NCBI GenBank assembly: GCA_001871815.1
Contig: MNVP01000072.1
Coordinates: forward strand, 1 to 18,773
Direction: 5' to 3'
Source of the DNA: Candidatus Omnitrophica bacterium CG1_02_40_15
GTDB taxonomy: Bacteria; Omnitrophota; Gorgyraeia; Gorgyraeales; Gorgyraeaceae
Length of the DNA stretch: 18,773 bases
The position numbers and the translations under genes were made by a program. Under the pieces are notes generated by a model. It saw only the letters and a list, made by a program, of their open reading frames with translations, ran no database searches and was not told the DNA's origin. Below are positions 14,919 through 18,773 of this stretch, piece by piece. Each line of letters begins with the position of its first letter. The stretch's first letter is position 1.

Positions 14919-15998
14919 ATGCAACCGCGCAAGTCAATACTAAATGTCAAGCCATACCAGCCAGGCAAACCAATTGAAGAAGTAAAAAGAGAATTGGGCT
15001 TACAGGATGTTATTAAAATGGCTTCCAATGAAAATCCATTGGGCCCTTCTCCAAAGGCTGTGGAGGCAATCAGAAAATATGCAGGCAATATAAACAGGTA
15101 TCCTGAAGGAGGCTGTTTTTATCTGCGGCAAGCGGTTGCGAAGAAATTAAAAATAAAGCCAGAGCAGATTATTTTTGGAAACGGCTCTGACGAGATTATA
15201 GGGCTTATTCTGAGGGCATTTGTAAACGAAGGAGATGAAGTGGTTGTTGCAAGCCCAACGTTTCTTATGTATGAAGCGGCTTCTGGCGCGCATGGAGCAA
15301 AGGTAAAGGCCGTGCCTATGCGTTATTTTAAATATGATTTAAAAGCCATGAAAGATGCAATGACTAAGAATACGAAAGTCATATTTATTGCAAACCCTGA
15401 TAATCCGAACGGCACGTATGTTACTAGATTCGAGCTTGAGGATTTTTTAAAAGGCCTGCCTGGCGAGACAATAGTTTTCCTGGACGAGGCATACTTTGAT
15501 TTTGTTGAAGACAAGGATTATCCGAATGGCCTTGATTATCTCGGGGAAAATAACCTGATAGTTACAAGGACTTTTTCAAAGGCATATGGCCTTGCAGGCC
15601 TGAGGGTTGGGTATGGCGTATCAAGCCCGGAAATAATAAAATATATGGAAGCTGTCAGGGAGCCTTTTAATGTGAATTCGCTTGCGCAGATAGGAGCAAT
15701 AGGGGCTTTAAAAGACAGGGCATTTCTGGCAAGGTCTAAAAAAGTAGTGAGGGAAGGCAAGGAGTTTTTATATTCTGAATTCAAGGCAATGGGCGTTAGG
15801 TATGTGCCAAGCGTTACTAACTTTATATTAATAGAGATAGGCCCTAAATCAGGAGAGGCAACGGAAAGGCTTTTAAAAAAAGGCGTAATCGTAAGAAATA
15901 TGAAGACATGGGGCCTGGAAAATTTTATAAGAGTGACTGTTGGAAAAGACTCGGAGAATAAGAGGTTTGTTAAGGAGCTTAAAAAAATAATAGCGTAG
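14919..15998 (+). CDS. hisC: Histidinol-phosphate / aromatic aminotransferase (HisC type)
   Basis: A class I/II PLP-dependent aminotransferase of the HisC family, 359 residues, the normal length. Visible motifs are MASNENPLGPSPKAVEAI near the start, ANPDNPNGT for cofactor binding, FLDEAYFDF, and TFSKAYGLAGLRVGYG with the PLP lysine at residue 221. HisC enzymes transaminate histidinol phosphate; many also use phenylpyruvate or 4-hydroxyphenylpyruvate. Because it sits between pheA and aroF/tyrA and no histidine gene is nearby, the last step of phenylalanine and tyrosine synthesis is a likely role, alone or in addition. Its final codon and stop are part of the downstream repeat. Confidence 0.92.
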   Translation: MQPRKSILNVKPYQPGKPIEEVKRELGLQDVIKMASNENPLGPSPKAVEAIRKYAGNINRYPEGGCFYLRQAVAKKLKIKPEQIIFGNGSDEIIGLILRAFVNEGDEVVVASPTFLMYEAASGAHGAKVKAVPMRYFKYDLKAMKDAMTKNTKVIFIANPDNPNGTYVTRFELEDFLKGLPGETIVFLDEAYFDFVEDKDYPNGLDYLGENNLIVTRTFSKAYGLAGLRVGYGVSSPEIIKYMEAVREPFNVNSLAQIGAIGALKDRAFLARSKKVVREGKEFLYSEFKAMGVRYVPSVTNFILIEIGPKSGEATERLLKKGVIVRNMKTWGLENFIRVTVGKDSENKRFVKELKKIIA

Positions 15999-16057
15999 AG
16001 CGGATAGCGTTTAGCGTAGAGTTTTTCTATTTGCTATACGCTCTACGCTAAACGCTA
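15991..16057 (+). repeat. TAGCGTAGAG-family inverted repeat, copy 1
   Basis: TAGCGTTTAGCGTAGAG (16005) and its exact complement (16041) form 17-base arms around a T-rich centre. A further TAGCGTAGAG precedes the left arm and includes the hisC stop codon. A related element fills the next gap. The aroF Shine-Dalgarno site follows 5 bases after the right arm. Confidence 0.85.
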
Positions 16058-16061
16058 AAAC

Positions 16062-16066
16062 GGAGG
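16062..16066 (+). promoter_or_regulatory. Shine-Dalgarno site of aroF
   Basis: GGAGG is 6 bases before the ATG at 16073, favouring it over the TTG one codon upstream. Confidence 0.75.
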
Positions 16067-16072
16067 TTTTTG

Positions 16073-17086
16073 ATGATCATAGTTCTACGTCCAGACGCAA
16101 CAAAAAAACAGATAGGCCATTTAATAGAAAAGGTTAAAAAACTTGGCTTGAAAACCATGGTTTCAAGAGGTATTGAGCGCACTATTATAGGTGTTATAGG
16201 CGAGGAAGACATCTTAAGAGTGCAGCCATTGGAGGCATTTCCGGGCGTTGAAAAAGTAATGCCAATTCTGAAGCCTTATAAGCTTGTTTCCAGAGAATTT
16301 AAGCCAGAGAACAGTATCGTAGATGTGGAAGGTGTAAAAATAGGCGGTAAAAAAATAGCTATTATGGCAGGGCCTTGCTCTGTAGAGAGTTTTGAGATGT
16401 TGCTTGAAGTAGCCAAGAAGGTAAAGAAAGCAGGGGCCAGTATTTTAAGAGGAGGAGCATTTAAACCAAGGAGTTCGCCTTATAGTTTTCAAGGGTTAGG
16501 CGAAGAAGGCTTGAAATTCTTAAGAGATGTAAAAAAAGAAACCGGCATGAAAATTGTAACAGAAGTAATGGATACGCGCGATGTGGAAATGGTTGAAAAA
16601 TACGCCGATATCCTTCAGGTGGGCGCGCGGAACATGCAAAATTTTAATTTGCTTAAAGAAGTGGGGCTTTCCAAGAAACCTGTGCTTCTAAAAAGGGGTA
16701 TGTCGGCAACTATAAAAGAATTTCTGATGTCAGCTGAATATGTGCTTTCGGAAGGGAATTTTAACTGCGTACTATGCGAAAGAGGCATAAGGACATTTGA
16801 AGATGCCACAAGGTTCACTCTGGATATGAGCGCAGTGCCTCTTATTAAACAGTTGAGCCATTTACCTATTGTTGTGGACCCGAGCCATGGGACTGGCAAG
16901 TGGGATTTAGTCAGCCCAATGTCAAAGGCAGCGATTGCAGCTGGCGCAGACGGATTGATAATAGAGGTTCACCCGAATCCTGAAGAGGCGCGTTCTGACG
17001 GAGAACAGTCGTTAGTGCCCTACAGGTTCGATGCAATGATGAAAGAGCTAAGGGCGGTGGCTAAGGCAGTGGGAAGGGAGATATGA
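16073..17086 (+). CDS. aroF: 3-deoxy-7-phosphoheptulonate (DAHP) synthase, AroAI-beta type
   Basis: DAHP synthase joins phosphoenolpyruvate and erythrose 4-phosphate, the first step of aromatic amino acid synthesis. The 337-residue protein starts with a ferredoxin-like regulatory domain (MIIVLRPDATKKQIGHLI, to about residue 70), as in the Thermotoga-type enzymes, where it takes part in feedback control by tyrosine or phenylalanine. The TIM-barrel core shows MAGPCSVES (~98-106), RGGAFKPRSSPYSFQG, QVGARNMQNF, LLKRGMSAT and the metal/substrate region VVDPSHGTGK near the end. All expected motifs are present. Gene symbols vary for this family (aroF, aroG, aroA in old usage). It lies between two copies of the same repeat family. 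Confidence 0.95.
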   Translation: MIIVLRPDATKKQIGHLIEKVKKLGLKTMVSRGIERTIIGVIGEEDILRVQPLEAFPGVEKVMPILKPYKLVSREFKPENSIVDVEGVKIGGKKIAIMAGPCSVESFEMLLEVAKKVKKAGASILRGGAFKPRSSPYSFQGLGEEGLKFLRDVKKETGMKIVTEVMDTRDVEMVEKYADILQVGARNMQNFNLLKEVGLSKKPVLLKRGMSATIKEFLMSAEYVLSEGNFNCVLCERGIRTFEDATRFTLDMSAVPLIKQLSHLPIVVDPSHGTGKWDLVSPMSKAAIAAGADGLIIEVHPNPEEARSDGEQSLVPYRFDAMMKELRAVAKAVGREI

Positions 17087-17087
17087 T

Positions 17088-17158
17088 TAGCGTAGAGCGT
17101 TTAGCGTATAGCGTATAGTTTTTTCTATCCGCTATCCGCTCTACGCTATCCGCTAAAC
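17088..17158 (+). repeat. TAGCGTAGAG-family inverted repeat, copy 2
   Basis: TAGCGTAGAGCG (17088) is complementary to CGCTCTACGCTA (17137). Runs of TAGCGTA on the left and CTATCCG on the right extend the pairing imperfectly around TTTTTT. It starts one base after the aroF stop, ends just before the tyrA ATG, and leaves no visible ribosome-binding site for tyrA. Confidence 0.8.
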
Positions 17159-17162
17159 TATT

Positions 17163-17996
17163 ATGTTTAATCGTATAACAATAATCGGGTTAGGTCTAAT
17201 TGGCGGGTCGTTGGCTCTTGCGATAAAAGAAAAGAAGCTGGCGAAAGAAGTTATAGGAATTTCAAGAAGAAAAAGCGCTATTAATCAAGCTATTAAGAAT
17301 AAAATAGTAGATTTTGCAACACTGGATTTGGAAGATGGGGTAAGAGATTCAGGCCTTGTAATTATCGCAACTCCTGTTTTTAAGATAGCTAGAATAGCTA
17401 AGCAAGCAGCACCTTTCTTAAAAAAAGGCGCTATCCTTACTGATGCAGGCAGCACAAAAAAATATATAGTTAAGAATATAGAAAAAACTAGACTGAAGGG
17501 CATATATTTTGTAGGCAGCCATCCTATCGCAGGTTCTGAGAGATCAGGTATTAAATCTATTGATAAAGATTTATTTAAAGGGGCGTATTGCATTTTGACG
17601 GAAACAAAAAATACAAATCCAAAAGCCCTTAATAAGGTTAAAAAATTCTGGGGAGAACTTGGAATGAAGGTCAGGGTAATGTCGGTAGATGCGCACGATA
17701 GACTGCTTTCAAAAATAAGCCATCTGCCTCATGCAGCAGCTGTGAGCCTTGTGAATTCTATTGGAAGAGAAGGGATAGATCTTGCGGCAGGAGGGTTTCA
17801 GGATACAACAAGGATTGCCTCAGGCGAGCCAGAACTATGGAAAGATGTATTTTTGACAAATAAAGAAAATATTATAAAGGCTATTGAGCTATTAAAAAAA
17901 GAATTGTTTAAAATAGAAGCAGCTTTAAAAAGTAATAATAGCCGGGATTTACTGAGGTTATTAAGAAGAGCTAAGCTTATTAGAGATTCGCTATGA
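17163..17996 (+). CDS. tyrA: Prephenate dehydrogenase
   Basis: The enzyme oxidatively decarboxylates prephenate (or arogenate) with NAD(P)+ on the way to tyrosine. The 277-residue protein has a Rossmann nucleotide-binding start IIGLGLIGGSLA (G9, G11, G14), then TDAGSTKK, the catalytic-region block GSHPIAGSERSGI, and the helical domain block HDRLLSKISHLPHAAAVSL. No ACT domain and no fusion to chorismate mutase is present, so any tyrosine feedback would come through other enzymes. The ATG has no Shine-Dalgarno site because a repeat fills the upstream gap. In many genomes aroA and cmk follow tyrA; here plsC follows directly. Confidence 0.94.
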   Translation: MFNRITIIGLGLIGGSLALAIKEKKLAKEVIGISRRKSAINQAIKNKIVDFATLDLEDGVRDSGLVIIATPVFKIARIAKQAAPFLKKGAILTDAGSTKKYIVKNIEKTRLKGIYFVGSHPIAGSERSGIKSIDKDLFKGAYCILTETKNTNPKALNKVKKFWGELGMKVRVMSVDAHDRLLSKISHLPHAAAVSLVNSIGREGIDLAAGGFQDTTRIASGEPELWKDVFLTNKENIIKAIELLKKELFKIEAALKSNNSRDLLRLLRRAKLIRDSL

Positions 17997-18003
17997 TTTG
18001 TAG

Positions 18004-18083
18004 TTCTCGACTCAGCCCGCCACCACAACAATGGCGGGCTTCGCTCGAACAATATTCTTCGAGCGAGCGAAGCGAGTCGAGAA
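18004..18083 (+). repeat. TTCTCGACT-family inverted repeat, copy 3, with nested hairpin
   Basis: Ends TTCTCGACT and AGTCGAGAA are exact complements and identical to copy 1. Inside, GCCCGCC / GGCGGGC (18015, 18033) forms a separate hairpin, followed by CGCTCGAA / TTCGAGCG around CAATATTC. The GC hairpin closely resembles the one between rimP and nusA, so it looks like a second module. GAGAAG at the right end is 14 bases before the plsC ATG. Confidence 0.85.
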
Positions 18084-18098
18084 GAATATCATTGTTAG

Positions 18099-18734
18099 AT
18101 GATATATTTTATTTCTAGAAATATATTAAAGCTGCTCTTTAAAATATTTTTCAGGCTTGAGATAATAGGCGCTGAAAACTGCCCAAAGAATGGGCCGTTG
18201 ATTATTGCGCCTAATCACGAGAGTTTTCTTGATCCTTTAATAGCGGGTTTCGCGGTGCCGCGGGCATTAAATTTTATGGCGCGCGATACGCTTTTTAAAA
18301 ATAAAATTTTTGGCAAGATTTTAATATCAGTAAACGCATTTCCTTTAAGGCGAAAAGGCGCAGATTTAGGAGCGATGAGGCTGGCTATAGATAAATTACG
18401 TCAGGCGAAGGCAGTATTGATTTTCCCAGAAGGCACGCGTTCAAAAGATGGCAGTTTTGGAAGCCCAAGAGCTGGTATAGGGTTTTTGGCAGCTAGTTCA
18501 GGAGCCAGTATTTTGCCGTGTTATATAAAAGGTTCTATGGGCGCATTGCCGAAAGGGGCTATATTTCCAAGGTTTAAAAAGATATCAGTCTATGTCGGAA
18601 AGGCTTTAAGCTTTGATAAGGGTAGTTTTGGAAAAGAATACTACATGCAGATTGCTGAAAAAACCATGACAGCAATCTGCGAATTGAAGGAAAATTCTAA
18701 TGCTTATAGGTGTCATTGCGAGCGAACGAAGTGA
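18099..18734 (+). CDS. plsC: 1-acyl-sn-glycerol-3-phosphate acyltransferase (PlsC type)
   Basis: PlsC-family enzymes acylate lysophosphatidic acid at the membrane to make phosphatidic acid, the precursor of phospholipids. The 211-residue protein has a hydrophobic N-terminal segment (residues ~3-23) suited to membrane contact, the catalytic motif NHESFLD with His40 and Asp45 (H-x4-D), and FPEGTRSKDGS, the acceptor-binding EGTR motif. The acyl donor is not predictable. The last seven residues, CHCERTK, and the stop codon are encoded by the repeat that begins at 18711, so the natural C terminus was probably replaced. Start choice is moderately sure: the ATG has only a distant GAGAAG upstream. 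Confidence 0.92.
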   Translation: MIYFISRNILKLLFKIFFRLEIIGAENCPKNGPLIIAPNHESFLDPLIAGFAVPRALNFMARDTLFKNKIFGKILISVNAFPLRRKGADLGAMRLAIDKLRQAKAVLIFPEGTRSKDGSFGSPRAGIGFLAASSGASILPCYIKGSMGALPKGAIFPRFKKISVYVGKALSFDKGSFGKEYYMQIAEKTMTAICELKENSNAYRCHCERTK

Positions 18735-18773
18735 GCGAAGCAATCTATAAGAGATTGCTTCGGGCTTCGTCCC
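18711..18773 (+). repeat. TGTCATTGCGAG-type palindromic repeat, cut by window end
   Basis: It starts with TGTCATTGCGAGCGAACG, and CGAAGCAATCT (18736) is exactly complementary to AGATTGCTTCG (18752) around 5 bases. Similar TGTCATTGCGAG...GCAATCT elements are common in many bacterial genomes. A matching CTCGCAATGACA end would be expected just outside the window. Confidence 0.8.

Noticed and set aside
11080..18083. The three TTCTCGACT copies as a CRISPR array
   Set aside because: Copies are kilobases apart, separated by genes, and internally palindromic with differing centres.

Overview
The window looks like a bacterial chromosome segment of moderate, slightly AT-rich composition, all of it coded on the + strand. 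Three things suggest an uncultivated lineage of the Omnitrophota (OP3) type: a very large multidomain ROK protein, a secreted-looking protein whose signal peptide is followed by an LRPPS-like motif, and palindromic repeats scattered through and between housekeeping genes. That placement is an inference from gene style, not from a phylogenetic marker.

Region 1 (1-6749) is accessory. It holds the 3' part of a giant gene (1714 codons in the window, open at the left edge). The protein has two ROK-type sugar-kinase-like domains flanking a SpoT-like HD domain and a possible 2H-phosphoesterase-like domain. It is followed by a radical SAM protein with an N-terminal signal or anchor segment and an unusually wide cysteine motif.

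Region 2 (6750-11079) is a translation/transcription operon, rimP-nusA-infB. It is preceded by a clear sigma-70-type promoter and a short hairpin plus T-run that could be an attenuator. rimP and infB both contain in-frame palindromic insertions.

Region 3 (11080-13764) carries trpS, encoding a tryptophanyl-tRNA synthetase with a Thermotoga-like Fe-S cysteine motif, then scpA and scpB, the partners of SMC in chromosome condensation.

Region 4 (13724-18734) is an aromatic amino acid cluster: pheA (chorismate mutase/prephenate dehydratase/ACT), hisC-type aminotransferase, aroF-type DAHP synthase and tyrA-type prephenate dehydrogenase. It ends with a plsC-type acyltransferase. Together these cover entry into the shikimate pathway and the branch from chorismate to phenylalanine and tyrosine. 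The middle of the pathway is not in the window.

The main unexplained structure is the density of palindromes. From rimP to the window end, most gene junctions hold an inverted repeat of 45-130 bases, from several unrelated families. One family (TTCTCGACT...AGTCGAGAA) occurs three times. It starts 0 to 7 bases after the upstream stop codon and ends a few bases before the next start, and its terminal GAGAAG could serve as a ribosome-binding site. Other palindromes supply coding sequence (rimP, infB), a stop codon (hisC) or a C-terminal tail (plsC). No tRNA, rRNA, CRISPR array, transposase gene or gene-free stretch above 300 bases was seen.
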